Positions 34,549 to 43,267 of a stretch of 64,000 nucleotides of DNA are shown here, in pieces. A model generated the notes under the pieces. That model did not search any database, was not told the origin of the DNA, and saw only the letters and a program-made list of their open reading frames with translations. Source of the DNA: Enterococcus saccharolyticus subsp. saccharolyticus (lineage in GTDB: Bacteria > Bacillota > Bacilli > Lactobacillales > Enterococcaceae); contig NZ_CP118957.1 of the NCBI RefSeq assembly GCF_029023825.1, positions 2,255,794-2,319,793 of the forward strand. Reading direction: 5' to 3'. A program made the translations under genes and the position numbers. Position 1 is the stretch's first letter. Each line of letters begins with the position of its first letter.

Positions 34549-34887
34549 TCATTGGTTCAACTCGAAAACAACAAACCATTGTCTTTTATACGTTAACTAT
34601 CCCGAATCACCGACAACATATTGATGATACACACTTTTTTTCACATCTAAGTTCATTCGTTTCCCGTCTGATTCTTCAAAAATAAGTGTGTAGGTCGTGA
34701 GCGAATGATTATCATTATGTCTTGAGACAGCGGTATCTTTGCCAATCAATTTGGCAGTAATTGTGACAGGTGATGCCGTAAAATTCAGCAAACTATTGAT
34801 GATAAAATAGATAAATCCACCAATCCCAATAAAAGCAATCAAGTAAAAAAGCAAATAAAACGTTGACGTGTTCATAACATCAACCAT
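34549..34887 (-). pseudogene. DUF2500 family protein gene with in-frame TAG
   Basis: From the ATG at 34887 (after GGAGGAGG) the frame codes one membrane helix (about residues 8-32) and a soluble domain with V-T-A-K-L-I-G-K typical of DUF2500. A TAG at 34599-34597 cuts it after V-V-G-D-S-G. The same frame then reads L-T-Y-K-R-Q-W-F-V-V-F-E-L, the expected last strand of the family (G-x-L-x-Y-Q-x-x-x-F-x-x-F), to a TGA at 34551. A single base change in one codon explains the break. Function of the family is unknown. Confidence 0.65.
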
Positions 34888-34935
34888 CAATACCCCCTCC
34901 TCCCCCTAGATAAACCGAATAGCATCTGCTGTTTG

Positions 34936-35287
34936 CTAATTGGCAGTAAACAGTTTTTGTAGCAATTTGTCTACCTCTAATAAACCATATGCTTTTTTGC
35001 TAATCAATTTAACAACTCTTTCAGGAAATGCTTCCTTAATCATTTTTTCTTGAAAATAGAGCTCGGGTGACAACTGCTGATCCATGCTCATCTATCTGAG
35101 AAGCACTGTACCTGTGAATTGTGACAGCTAACCCTTGCTTTTCTATCGCTTTATTCATTTTCATAACAAATAAAACAGTCTGTGGCGAAAAAGTGGTACT
35201 CATAGAAGTAATACCAAATAGCGCAACCTTGATTTCCTCGTTGCTATTCATGACGATTTTTTCTTCTGGTGTGCTTACGTTGTGCAT
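34936..35287 (-). pseudogene. Frameshifted PTS IIB-like gene
   Basis: The first frame (ATG 35287 after GGTGGAGAG) reads about 65 residues like a lactose/cellobiose IIB domain (I-K-V-A-L-F-G-I-T-S-M-S-T-T-F-S..., then Q-G-L-A-V-T-I-H-R-Y-S-A-S-Q-I-D-E-H). It then degenerates to a stop at 35036. The +1 frame from about 35092 gives L-S-P-E-L-Y-F-Q-E-K-M-I-K-E-A-F... down to a TAG at 34936, which fits the missing C-terminal half. The phosphorylated Cys position seems already lost. No IIA or IIC gene is nearby, so this is probably a decayed orphan. Confidence 0.5.
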
Positions 35288-35362
35288 TGTCTCTCCACCC
35301 CTCTCATTGATAGGAGGAACGAAAAATGTAAATCCTTTTTTAATTATACCTTTTTTAAAATC

Positions 35363-36142
35363 TTACATCAAATAGTTCAAGTAAACATACGACATCACAT
35401 AAAATAAATAGATATGGGTTGGGTAAAAAGCGTAAAAGAAATACTTATCGCTTCGTCCTTTTTCTCCGTTATAAAAGAATAATGGAACAATCGCAAAAAC
35501 CATCATCCATTGATAGTTCGTTAATAAATGGCTAAAGTCAAATCCTGTAGCTAGTAAGGATACAGTAGCTAATGATAAGAATTGTAAATAACGTTTTTCT
35601 CTAAAAATATAGAAAAGTGCTCCTAATAATACTGCAACATAACCACCTTCAACTGTGAGATAAGAAGGAAAAATTTGTAGAATATAAATAAAAATTGGAC
35701 TGCCATCACCTGTACTCATCCAAATCATAAATGGCAATGCAATCACAAATGGCATCAGTAACAATGCAGTAGCTTTTAGCCAACGTTTTTGCTTATATTC
35801 CTCGATACAATACATCACTAGTGTCGCTAACAATAATGTACCGAAAACATTGTTGATAATCATCACTTCATCCATTGGAAACAGGCTTGGAATCAAGCGA
35901 TTACCTATATTCATTCCCCAGAAGCCCAGCAATAAACGAGACATATATCGCAAACGATTACGTGTGTAGTGAAATCCTTCTGCACTCAAAAACAGAAATA
36001 TGGGTAACACAATGCGCCCAAACATATTTAAAATAGTTGGCGGTTGTGTATAAATAAACATTTCATAGATATGGTCACCGACCATTAAAATAATTCCTAG
36101 AATTTTTAATTGATACCCGGTTATGCTAAATTTTTTTGTCAT
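35363..36142 (-). CDS. TraX-family membrane protein
   Basis: A 259-residue protein with seven to eight helices. TraX pattern: L-K-I-L-G-I-I-L-M-V-G-D-H-I at the start, R-I-V-L-P-I-F-L-F-L-S-A-E-G-F-H-Y-T-R-N in helix 2-3, and the C-terminal Y-A-F-Y-P-T-H-I-Y-L-F-Y. E. coli F-plasmid TraX acetylates pilin, but chromosomal Firmicute members have no known role, and no conjugation gene is present here. GGAGGA precedes the ATG. Single gene. Confidence 0.85.
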   Translation of the reverse strand: MTKKFSITGYQLKILGIILMVGDHIYEMFIYTQPPTILNMFGRIVLPIFLFLSAEGFHYTRNRLRYMSRLLLGFWGMNIGNRLIPSLFPMDEVMIINNVFGTLLLATLVMYCIEEYKQKRWLKATALLLMPFVIALPFMIWMSTGDGSPIFIYILQIFPSYLTVEGGYVAVLLGALFYIFREKRYLQFLSLATVSLLATGFDFSHLLTNYQWMMVFAIVPLFFYNGEKGRSDKYFFYAFYPTHIYLFYVMSYVYLNYLM

Positions 36143-36240
36143 TGTGTTCCTCCATCAGTTTAGTAAATCTAGTCTAGCGTATTCTTACTTGAAACGAACT
36201 TTCATTACTGTTAGGTAGTCTATAACTTTTGTTAGATGAC

Positions 36241-36272
36241 AAAAAAATAGCCACCGAAAAATCGGTGGCTAT
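36241..36272 (-). terminator. Terminator of the second aldo/keto reductase gene
   Basis: Perfect 11-base stem (36247-36257 with 36262-36272), AAAA loop, T7 leftward. Confidence 0.9.
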
Positions 36273-36275
36273 GGA

Positions 36276-37124
36276 TTAAAATGTTTTTTCATCTGGAACA
36301 GGTGCTTCGCCTGCCGCTCCTTGTAGGGCATCAATGGCAGCTATATCTTCTGGGCTCAATTCAAAATCAAAAATTTGAGCATTTTCAATAATACGATCTT
36401 CATGAACCGATTTTGGTAGTGGTAAGAAACCATGTTGTAGACTCCAACGTAAAACGACTTGAGCAATTGTTTTATCGTACTTTTCAGCAATTGTTTGTAA
36501 TTCAGGAACACTAAAAATTTTCCCCGTACCTAATGGGCTGTATGCTTCACTTAAGATATTGTGTTTTGTGTTATACGCCACAACTTCTTCTTGACGATCA
36601 CTTGGGCTCAAATAAATTTGGTTCACGACAGGTTTAATTTTAGCTGTTTCTAATAAGGCATCTAAATGATGTGGCATAAAGTTAGAAACGCCAATCGCTC
36701 GAATTTTGCCTGCTTCAACAGCTTCTTCCATCGCACGCCAAGCTTGCGCATTTGCTTCTTGCCAGTTTTCGCGGAAAGCCACTGGATTTGGCCAATGAAT
36801 CAAATACAAATCTAAATAATCTACACCTAGTTTTTTCATGGACGTATCAATTGCTTGTTTGGCTAAATCATAAGCATGCGCATCATTCCATAGCTTCGTC
36901 GTAATGAACAACTCTTCTCTTGGAATCCCGCTTTTAGCAATTCCACGACCAACAGATTCCTCATTTTTATAAATAGCCGCTGTATCAATGTGACGATACC
37001 CAGCTTTAATCGCTGCAATAACCGATGATTCCGCAACATCGCCATCAGGTGTCTGCCATGTTCCAAATCCTACTACTGGAATTTCAATTCCATTTGCTAA
37101 TGTATATGTGTCTTTTAAACTCAT
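36276..37124 (-). CDS. Aldo/keto reductase (2,5-diketo-gluconate reductase-like)
   Basis: A 282-residue AKR with the tetrad in G-Y-R-H-I-D-T-A, I-Y-K-N-E, T-T-K-L-W and L-Y-L-I-H-W-P, and the cofactor segment L-P-K-S-V-H-E-D-R-I. It is closer to AKR5-type YvgN/DkgA enzymes than the reductase at 30.9 kb. The ATG at 37124 follows AAAGGAGGG; the frame upstream lacks a site. Substrate unknown; methylglyoxal or keto-sugars are common for the group. Confidence 0.9.
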   Translation of the reverse strand: MSLKDTYTLANGIEIPVVGFGTWQTPDGDVAESSVIAAIKAGYRHIDTAAIYKNEESVGRGIAKSGIPREELFITTKLWNDAHAYDLAKQAIDTSMKKLGVDYLDLYLIHWPNPVAFRENWQEANAQAWRAMEEAVEAGKIRAIGVSNFMPHHLDALLETAKIKPVVNQIYLSPSDRQEEVVAYNTKHNILSEAYSPLGTGKIFSVPELQTIAEKYDKTIAQVVLRWSLQHGFLPLPKSVHEDRIIENAQIFDFELSPEDIAAIDALQGAAGEAPVPDEKTF

Positions 37125-37283
37125 TGTTTCTCCCTCCTTTATTGTATGATACCATGCTCTTCTTAAAATTGTTACTGGATTGATTGCTAACAAAAAAAAC
37201 AAGTGTATTATATGCAAAAACACTCAAAAATATACAATTTAAGGATGTTTAATAGAAATTTACGCATAAAAATTCAAAAATTG

Positions 37284-37312
37284 TTGCAAACGAATCTTTT
37301 TTGTATTAATAT
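37284..37312 (+). promoter_or_regulatory. Promoter of the amino-acid ABC/M20 operon
   Basis: TTGCAA, 17 bases, TAATAT, about 62 bases before the permease ATG. Confidence 0.5.
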
Positions 37313-37374
37313 ACATTTCATACCTAATGAGATTATTTTTATTCATTAATATTATTAAAAAGTGAGGAATTACG

Positions 37375-38085
37375 ATGGATGCAATGTTAGGAGTAGTTAT
37401 AGATTTTGGAAAAACCGTAAAGTGGATTCCCACTTTTATTGATGGGACAATTGTCACCATCGTTTTATCATTAATAACAGTTGTATTTGGTTCATTACTA
37501 GGTTTGTTTGCTACCTTGATGAAACAATCACGTTTTAAAATTTTCAACGCTATTGCAGCAATTTATACACAAGTAATTCGTGGTACCCCATTATTAGTGC
37601 AATTATATATTTGGTTATACGGGTTACCACTAATTGGTATTTCCATACCTGCCCTTTCTTTTCTTGGAAATACATATGGATCAAGAGAATTTTTAACCGC
37701 TATAGTGGCCTTATCGATTAATTCTGGCGCTTATATCTGTGAGTTATTGCGTGGGGGATTAGCATCAATTGATAAAGGACAAATGGAAGCTGGACGCTCA
37801 TTGGGCTTAAGTCGTGGACAAACAATGAAAGCTGTCATTATTCCACAAGCAATCCGAGTAGTCCTCCCTGGTTTAGGAAATGAATTTATCATGATGATTA
37901 AAGAATCTTCTATTGTTTCTGTTGTAGGAATCTTTGATGTCATGTACACAAGTAACATCGTCAAAGCCGCAACGTATTCTATTTTTGAACCATTGATTAT
38001 TGTTGCCTTAATTTATTTCTTCCTAACCTTTACACTTACTGCTTTAATCAAGAAATTAGAAACGAGGTTAAATGTCTATGATTAA
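37375..38085 (+). CDS. Amino acid ABC transporter permease (HisM/GlnP type)
   Basis: A 236-residue membrane protein with five helices. The EAA loop ([22 protein letters not shown]) that docks the ATPase, and R-G-T-P-L-L-V-Q-L, are typical of polar amino acid importers. It is the first gene of a four-gene operon with ATPase, binding lipoprotein and amidohydrolase. One permease gene only, so a homodimer is expected. AGTGAGGA precedes the ATG. Confidence 0.92.
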   Translation: MDAMLGVVIDFGKTVKWIPTFIDGTIVTIVLSLITVVFGSLLGLFATLMKQSRFKIFNAIAAIYTQVIRGTPLLVQLYIWLYGLPLIGISIPALSFLGNTYGSREFLTAIVALSINSGAYICELLRGGLASIDKGQMEAGRSLGLSRGQTMKAVIIPQAIRVVLPGLGNEFIMMIKESSIVSVVGIFDVMYTSNIVKAATYSIFEPLIIVALIYFFLTFTLTALIKKLETRLNVYD

Positions 38086-38812
38086 AACCAATCAGTTAAC
38101 GAAAAATTTTGGTGAGTTGTCTGTTTTAAATGGCATCACCACCCATATCGAAAAAGGAGAAACAATCGCCGTGATTGGCCCTTCTGGTTCAGGAAAATCA
38201 ACATTTCTTCGTTGCTTAAATTTGATGGAAACACCAACGAGTGGTGATGTCTATTTTAAAGACATTTTATTAACAAATCCACAATTAAAAGAAACGGAAA
38301 TTAACCAAATTCGTGAAAATATTGGGATGGTTTTTCAACATTTCAATTTATTTCCTAATATGACTGTGTTAGAAAATATTATCTTAGCACCGATGAAATT
38401 AAAAAATTTAACCAAACAACAAGCGACACAAAAAGCCGAAGCATTGCTTAAAAAAGTTGGTCTACTAGAGAAAAAAGATGTGTATCCTAACAAATTATCT
38501 GGCGGGCAAAAACAACGGGTAGCTATCGCACGTGCCCTAGCAATGGAACCGGAAGTCATGTTGTTTGATGAACCAACTTCTGCACTTGATCCAGAAATGG
38601 TCAAAGAAGTATTGCTAGTTATCCAAGAGTTAGCCAAAAGTAATTTAACGACAGTCATCGTGACGCACGAAATGAATTTCGCCAAACAAGTTGCCTCTCG
38701 TGTCCTGTTTATTGATAAAGGCGTCATCGTTGAAGAAGGAACACCTACTGAACTATTTGATTTCCCGAAAGAAAAACGAACACAAGAATTTTTAGACCAA
38801 ATTACATTTTAA
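38072..38812 (+). CDS. Amino acid ABC transporter ATPase (GlnQ type)
   Basis: A 246-residue importer ATPase: Walker [10 protein letters not shown], signature [15 protein letters not shown], Walker [14 protein letters not shown], and the switch His in VTHEM. It overlaps the permease gene by 14 bases with GAGG just before; a second ATG six bases on (38078) is equally possible. Confidence 0.94.
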   Translation: MSMIKTNQLTKNFGELSVLNGITTHIEKGETIAVIGPSGSGKSTFLRCLNLMETPTSGDVYFKDILLTNPQLKETEINQIRENIGMVFQHFNLFPNMTVLENIILAPMKLKNLTKQQATQKAEALLKKVGLLEKKDVYPNKLSGGQKQRVAIARALAMEPEVMLFDEPTSALDPEMVKEVLLVIQELAKSNLTTVIVTHEMNFAKQVASRVLFIDKGVIVEEGTPTELFDFPKEKRTQEFLDQITF

Positions 38813-38830
38813 TTCGAAGGAGTTTTTATT

Positions 38831-39703
38831 ATGAAAAAATTAACGTTAGCTTTATTCAGTTGTCTAGCAGCAATCACATTGGCTGCTTGTGGTTCAGGAG
38901 ATTCAAAAAAAGGCGCTGATGCTGGTGAAACAGATAAATTGGCACAAATCAAAGAAAAGGGCAAATTAGTGATTGGTACCTCTCCTGATTTTCCGCCGTT
39001 AGAATTTTATATCTTAAATGACAAAGGTGAAAAAGAAATTGTCGGAAGCGACATTACCTTAGCAAAAGCTGTTGCCGAAAAAATTGGGGTCGAACTAGAA
39101 ATTAAAGCCACAGATTTTAACGGTGTTTTAGCGAATATCCAAACCAACAGCGTTGACTTTGGGATTTCTGGATTTGTAGCAACTGAACAACGTGAAGACA
39201 TCATGGATTTCTCGGAAGGATACCAACAAGAAGCGAGTGAAGGTTTCCAAGGATTATTAGTATCCAAAGAAATTGCGGATAAATACAAATCAATGGATGA
39301 ACTAAAAGATGCCAACTTAACGATTGGTGCCCAAGGTGGTTCGATTCAATTTGAAACGGCTAGTTTATTAACTGATGCTAAGAATATTAAACAATTCGGA
39401 ACAATGGATGCCGCAATTTTAGCGTTAAACTCTGGTGATTTACAAGCAGTGACTGTTTCAACTTCGTCTGTTGAACCTTTACTAACCACTTTCCCAGACT
39501 TAGTTATCTTGCCAAAAGAAACATTCAACTTAGACCCTGAAAATAAATATGGCACAAACGTCATTGGTTTTCCTAAAGGCGATGATACTACCTCATTTAT
39601 TACGCTCGTAAATGAAGTCATCCAAGAAAACAAAGAGAATGGAAACCTAGAAAAATGGCGGAAAGAATCAGAAGAACAAGCGGTAAATGCCTTAAAGGAA
39701 TAG
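38831..39703 (+). CDS. Amino acid ABC transporter substrate-binding lipoprotein
   Basis: A 290-residue SBP_bac_3 lipoprotein. The signal peptide ends in the lipobox LAAC (Cys20). The mature domain has G-K-L-V-I-G-T-S-P-D-F-P-P-L-E-F at the first strand and the D-I-T-L-A-K-A-V-A motif. It captures the ligand outside the membrane for the permease encoded upstream. With a peptidase-like enzyme next in the operon, the ligand may be an N-acylated or amide-linked amino acid. Confidence 0.93.
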   Translation: MKKLTLALFSCLAAITLAACGSGDSKKGADAGETDKLAQIKEKGKLVIGTSPDFPPLEFYILNDKGEKEIVGSDITLAKAVAEKIGVELEIKATDFNGVLANIQTNSVDFGISGFVATEQREDIMDFSEGYQQEASEGFQGLLVSKEIADKYKSMDELKDANLTIGAQGGSIQFETASLLTDAKNIKQFGTMDAAILALNSGDLQAVTVSTSSVEPLLTTFPDLVILPKETFNLDPENKYGTNVIGFPKGDDTTSFITLVNEVIQENKENGNLEKWRKESEEQAVNALKE

Positions 39704-39715
39704 GAGAATAGTAGT

Positions 39716-40891
39716 ATGACAATCAAAGAAACGTTATTAGCTTCCATTGAAAATAAGATTGATGCCTATATGGAATTAGTGAAGATTATGTATGATAATC
39801 CAGAAATTGGTAATGAAGAATTTGAAACAATGAAATTATTGGTGAACTACCTAGATAGTGTTGGTTTTAAAACAACATCGGGGTATATTGTTCCGACTGG
39901 TTTTTTAGGTGAATACGATACTGGTAAACCAGGACCTACCATCGCCGTGATGTGTGAATACGATGCGTTACCTGAAGTGGGACATGGTTGTGGTCATAAC
40001 TTAATTGCCGGTATTGGTGTCGCAACTGGTGAGGCCGTCAAAGCGATAATTGATCAATTTGGTGGGAAATTATTAGTCGTTGGAACGCCTGCTGAAGAAA
40101 ATTTTGGTGGAAAAGTCAGTATGTCAGAAGCCGGTGTTTTTGATGATGTAGATGTCGCACTGATGGTTCATCCGGGAAGTCAAAATGGTGTGGGTGGTCG
40201 CTCAAATGCCTTAAATCCAATTAAATTTGAATTCTTTGGAAAAAATGCCCATGCGTGTGATCCAGCTTCGGGAGCATCAGCCCTAGACGCAGCCGTTATG
40301 AGTTATTTACAAATTAACTTATTACGTCAATTTGCAGCACCACATACGTATATTCACGGTGTCATCAAAGATGGTGGTGAAGCAGCCAATGTCATTCCTG
40401 GCTACGCTTCAATGGAGTATTATTTCCGTGCACCTACTATCGGATATGCCAAAGAATTAACAGAAAAAGCGGTTCAAGCAGTCGCTGGTATTTGTCAAGC
40501 GAATGGTGTGACGTTCAAAACTTCTACGTATGAGTGTCCGTATGAAGACACAGTTATTAACTACAAATTAGCGGATATTTTAGCGGAAAAATATGCAGAA
40601 CTAGGTGTGGAAGACGTCCAACCGGTTGATGAAGTCGCAAGTGGTTCAACCGATGTCGGTGCAGTAAGTTATCGTTGCCCAACAATTCAAGGAAACATTA
40701 AAATTTGTGGACCTGAAGTCGGTGGACATACCAAAGAAATGGCAGCTGCCACTCTTTCTCCAGAAGGTCAAAGCGGCTTAATCAAAGCCGCCCAAGGGTT
40801 ATCTTTAACGATATTAGAATTGTTAGAACATCCTGAAGTTTTGGCGGAAGTCAAAGCTGAATTTGACGAAACTATGGCAAAATTAGGATAA
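39716..40891 (+). CDS. M20-family amidohydrolase
   Basis: A 391-residue zinc-dependent amidohydrolase of the M20D group (AbgB/N-acyl-amino-acid hydrolase-like). Metal site: C-E-Y-D-A-L-P, H-G-C-G-H-N with the catalytic Asp/Glu in T-P-A-E-E-N-F-G-G-K, and a distal His in E-V-G-G-H-T. The lid domain lies at about 185-290. It is cytosolic, without a signal. It starts 12 bases after the binding protein, so substrate uptake and cleavage are probably coupled. Candidates are p-aminobenzoyl-glutamate or acyl amino acids. Confidence 0.87.
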   Translation: MTIKETLLASIENKIDAYMELVKIMYDNPEIGNEEFETMKLLVNYLDSVGFKTTSGYIVPTGFLGEYDTGKPGPTIAVMCEYDALPEVGHGCGHNLIAGIGVATGEAVKAIIDQFGGKLLVVGTPAEENFGGKVSMSEAGVFDDVDVALMVHPGSQNGVGGRSNALNPIKFEFFGKNAHACDPASGASALDAAVMSYLQINLLRQFAAPHTYIHGVIKDGGEAANVIPGYASMEYYFRAPTIGYAKELTEKAVQAVAGICQANGVTFKTSTYECPYEDTVINYKLADILAEKYAELGVEDVQPVDEVASGSTDVGAVSYRCPTIQGNIKICGPEVGGHTKEMAAATLSPEGQSGLIKAAQGLSLTILELLEHPEVLAEVKAEFDETMAKLG

Positions 40892-40904
40892 AATAGCTTA
40901 TTTG

Positions 40905-40939
40905 AAAGAATGAATGACTTCGGTGATTCATTCTTTTTT
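40905..40939 (+). terminator. Terminator of the ABC/M20 operon
   Basis: Perfect 11-base stem AAAGAATGAAT/ATTCATTCTTT, ten-base loop, T6. Confidence 0.85.
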
Positions 40940-41031
40940 AGAATCAACAAGCATTTCTTTTACTACCAAATACTTCCCATTTTCGGATATAAATAGGTCT
41001 CCTCTATTTTATGATTAATTTGTTGCATTCA

Positions 41032-41060
41032 TTGCACCCTGTTGCAAAAAAAGATACACT
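41032..41060 (+). promoter_or_regulatory. Promoter of the glycosyltransferase gene
   Basis: TTGCAC, 17 bases, TACACT. It ends 30 bases before the ATG at 41091. Confidence 0.65.
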
Positions 41061-41090
41061 ACAGGTAACTTAAAAAAGGAAGTTTTTTCT

Positions 41091-43235
41091 ATGATAGATG
41101 AAAATGTATTGTATATCATCGGTTTAGTATTAGTGATGTTATACATCTTAACAGGCTTTGACGATTTCATTTGGGATATTATTACTTTATTTAGACGTAA
41201 ACCCTATAAAAAAGAGTTGTTGGATTTAAAAAAAGTAGACGATGTTCCCCCAAAATTACTTGCTGTTGCTATTGCTGCTTGGCATGAAGAAAGTGTACTT
41301 GGTGATGTGATTGATAACATGATTGCATCCGTGCATTATCCAAATTCAATGTACCATGTCTTTTTAGGTGTCTATCCCAATGATGATGCCACGATTACGG
41401 TCGCAAAACAACTTGAGGAAAAATATGAAAATGTCCATATGATTATTAACGAATTACCTGGACCAACCTCAAAAGCACAAAATATTAATTACGTGATTAC
41501 CCAAATCAAAGCTATGGAAAAAGAAAAACAGTGGCATTTTGAAGCTTTAAATGTTCATGATTCTGAAGATGTCGTGCATCCTTATGAATTAAAAGTAACA
41601 AATTACTTGTTAGAAACTTATCCAGCGATTCAATTTCCAGTCTTTCCACTAATGGAAATGCCAAAATTCAGTAACTTCTTCAAAAATTTAGTAACGAATA
41701 CATACGCCGATGAATTTGCAGAAAATCATTTTTCAACGATGGTTAGTCGTTACAGTAGTGGTGCATTTGTTCCATCAGCGGGTACCGGCTTTACTCTTTC
41801 ACGTGCCGTTATTGATAGTTTTGGTGAGGAAGATGTCTTACCTAAAGACAGTTTGACTGAAGATTATCGCTTATCTTTAACCTTATATCAAAAAGGGATT
41901 CAAATGTATTATCCGTTAATTCAAGTCCCGCGAATTAATTTCAAAAATGAGTTTGTGCATGAATTTATCGCCACACGTAGTCGTTTTCCGTACACATTTA
42001 AAACAGCGGTCAAACAAAAAACACGCTGGATTTTAGGTATTACCATGCAGTCTTTTAAATTCAAAGAAATTTTTTCAACCAAAGAAATGACCTTTGCTGG
42101 TCGCTACTCGCTTTACCGCGACTTCAAAGCAAAAATTGGAAATATGTTGGTCCTTGTTGGTTATCCTGTTTTAATTTATTTCTTTGCCTCTTTGTTCTGG
42201 GACTTACCGCCAATTTATCCGAAATATTCGTTATCTTGGTATTTATGCGTCTTGGTTACCATCATGATGCTCGAGAGACAGTTATTCCGTGCAGTAGCGA
42301 TTAAGAAAGTCTACGGTATGCGAAGTGTCTTCTTTGCTTGTTTGTTTCCACCAATTTTGCCGATTCGTTTTGTTTATGGAAATATCATTAACATGGTCGC
42401 AACCATGAAAGCTTTCAAGCAAAAGATTTTCGGTAATCAAACACCTGTAAAAAAAGAAAAGAAAGCAAAACGTAAAAATAAACAAAGTGAACAAAAGCAA
42501 CTGATTTGGGATAAAACCGAACATCACTTCCTAGAAAAAGATGTCTTACAGCGTTACCATCGTAAATTAGGTGATGTCTTATTGGAAAAAGGCTTCATAG
42601 AACCAAAAGGCTTGAAAGAAGCTTTGGAAAACGCAAATGAGCAAAAACAAGCTTTAGGTGCTTATTTATTAGCTCATGATTTGCTTTCAGAAGACCATTT
42701 ATTAGAGGCTCTCGCTAACGTGCAACATTTGCAATATCTACCTGCTGCCAATTTATCAACCTATCTGCAACCAGAATTTGCGGAAAAGTTTGATCGTGAG
42801 CAACTCCGTCAATGGTATTGTTTGCCAATTTTAGAATCAGACAATCATTATGTCTTTGCTTTTTGTGATGCAACACCACGCGATGTAGCAGATCGTTTAG
42901 AAGCAACCTATCAAATTAGTGTGTCTACGATTTATGCCTTAAAACAAACCATTTTAGAAGGATTAGATAGATTAGATACTGCTACACCGCTCATTGATTT
43001 TGCTTATGAACGTTATGAACAAAAATTTATTTCTTATAAACAACTTTTCTTAGTACGTGCCTATCAAGAAAAGACCGCCACTTCTGCTGAAGAACTCTTA
43101 TTGAAAATGGGATTATTGCCCCCTTCATTTGCTGTAAGTAGCGAACATTCTGAAACAATCAAACAGCTTCCTGAATCAACAGATCCACTTAACTTAAGAA
43201 AAACCACAAATCTCACAGAAAAAGTGAAGCAATAG
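41091..43235 (+). CDS. Membrane GT2 glycosyltransferase with MshEN-like (c-di-GMP-binding type) C-terminal domain
   Basis: A 714-residue protein with NfrB-like order. An N-terminal helix (5-22) is followed by a cytosolic GT-A catalytic domain with A-W-H-E-E (63-67), acidic H-D-S-E-D (156-160), T-E-D-Y-R (256-260) and Q-K-T-R-W (309-313). Three or so helices follow (350-440), then a basic linker (450-470). Residues 488-625 match the T2SSE_N/MshEN domain: K-L-G-D-V-L-L-E-K-G... and A-L-G-A-Y-L-L-A-H-D-L-L... in two tandem halves. MshEN domains of MshE and of glycosyltransferases bind c-di-GMP. Here the first motif has Lys for Arg and the second lacks the usual Gly, so affinity is uncertain. It probably makes a surface glycan under second-messenger control. 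Confidence 0.8.
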   Translation: MIDENVLYIIGLVLVMLYILTGFDDFIWDIITLFRRKPYKKELLDLKKVDDVPPKLLAVAIAAWHEESVLGDVIDNMIASVHYPNSMYHVFLGVYPNDDATITVAKQLEEKYENVHMIINELPGPTSKAQNINYVITQIKAMEKEKQWHFEALNVHDSEDVVHPYELKVTNYLLETYPAIQFPVFPLMEMPKFSNFFKNLVTNTYADEFAENHFSTMVSRYSSGAFVPSAGTGFTLSRAVIDSFGEEDVLPKDSLTEDYRLSLTLYQKGIQMYYPLIQVPRINFKNEFVHEFIATRSRFPYTFKTAVKQKTRWILGITMQSFKFKEIFSTKEMTFAGRYSLYRDFKAKIGNMLVLVGYPVLIYFFASLFWDLPPIYPKYSLSWYLCVLVTIMMLERQLFRAVAIKKVYGMRSVFFACLFPPILPIRFVYGNIINMVATMKAFKQKIFGNQTPVKKEKKAKRKNKQSEQKQLIWDKTEHHFLEKDVLQRYHRKLGDVLLEKGFIEPKGLKEALENANEQKQALGAYLLAHDLLSEDHLLEALANVQHLQYLPAANLSTYLQPEFAEKFDREQLRQWYCLPILESDNHYVFAFCDATPRDVADRLEATYQISVSTIYALKQTILEGLDRLDTATPLIDFAYERYEQKFISYKQLFLVRAYQEKTATSAEELLLKMGLLPPSFAVSSEHSETIKQLPESTDPLNLRKTTNLTEKVKQ

Positions 43236-43267
43236 AAAAAAGCCGAATCGTCCTGATTTGGCTTTTT
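43236..43267. terminator. Bidirectional terminator between the glycosyltransferase and GGDEF genes
   Basis: AAAAAAGCCGAATC/GATTTGGCTTTTT stem (one mismatch, five-base loop); T-runs on both sides. Confidence 0.85.

Noticed and set aside
35363-36142. Remnant of a conjugative element because of the TraX-like gene
   Set aside because: No other transfer, relaxase or integrase gene is near. Chromosomal TraX-like genes are common in Firmicutes.
36276-37124. Two aldo/keto reductase genes (30.9 and 36.3 kb) as a recent duplication
   Set aside because: The two proteins share family motifs only and differ throughout. They look like separate subfamilies.
41091-43235. Type II secretion ATPase because of the T2SSE_N/MshEN domain
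   Set aside because: There is no Walker A/B ATPase domain. The main part is a GT2 glycosyltransferase with membrane helices.
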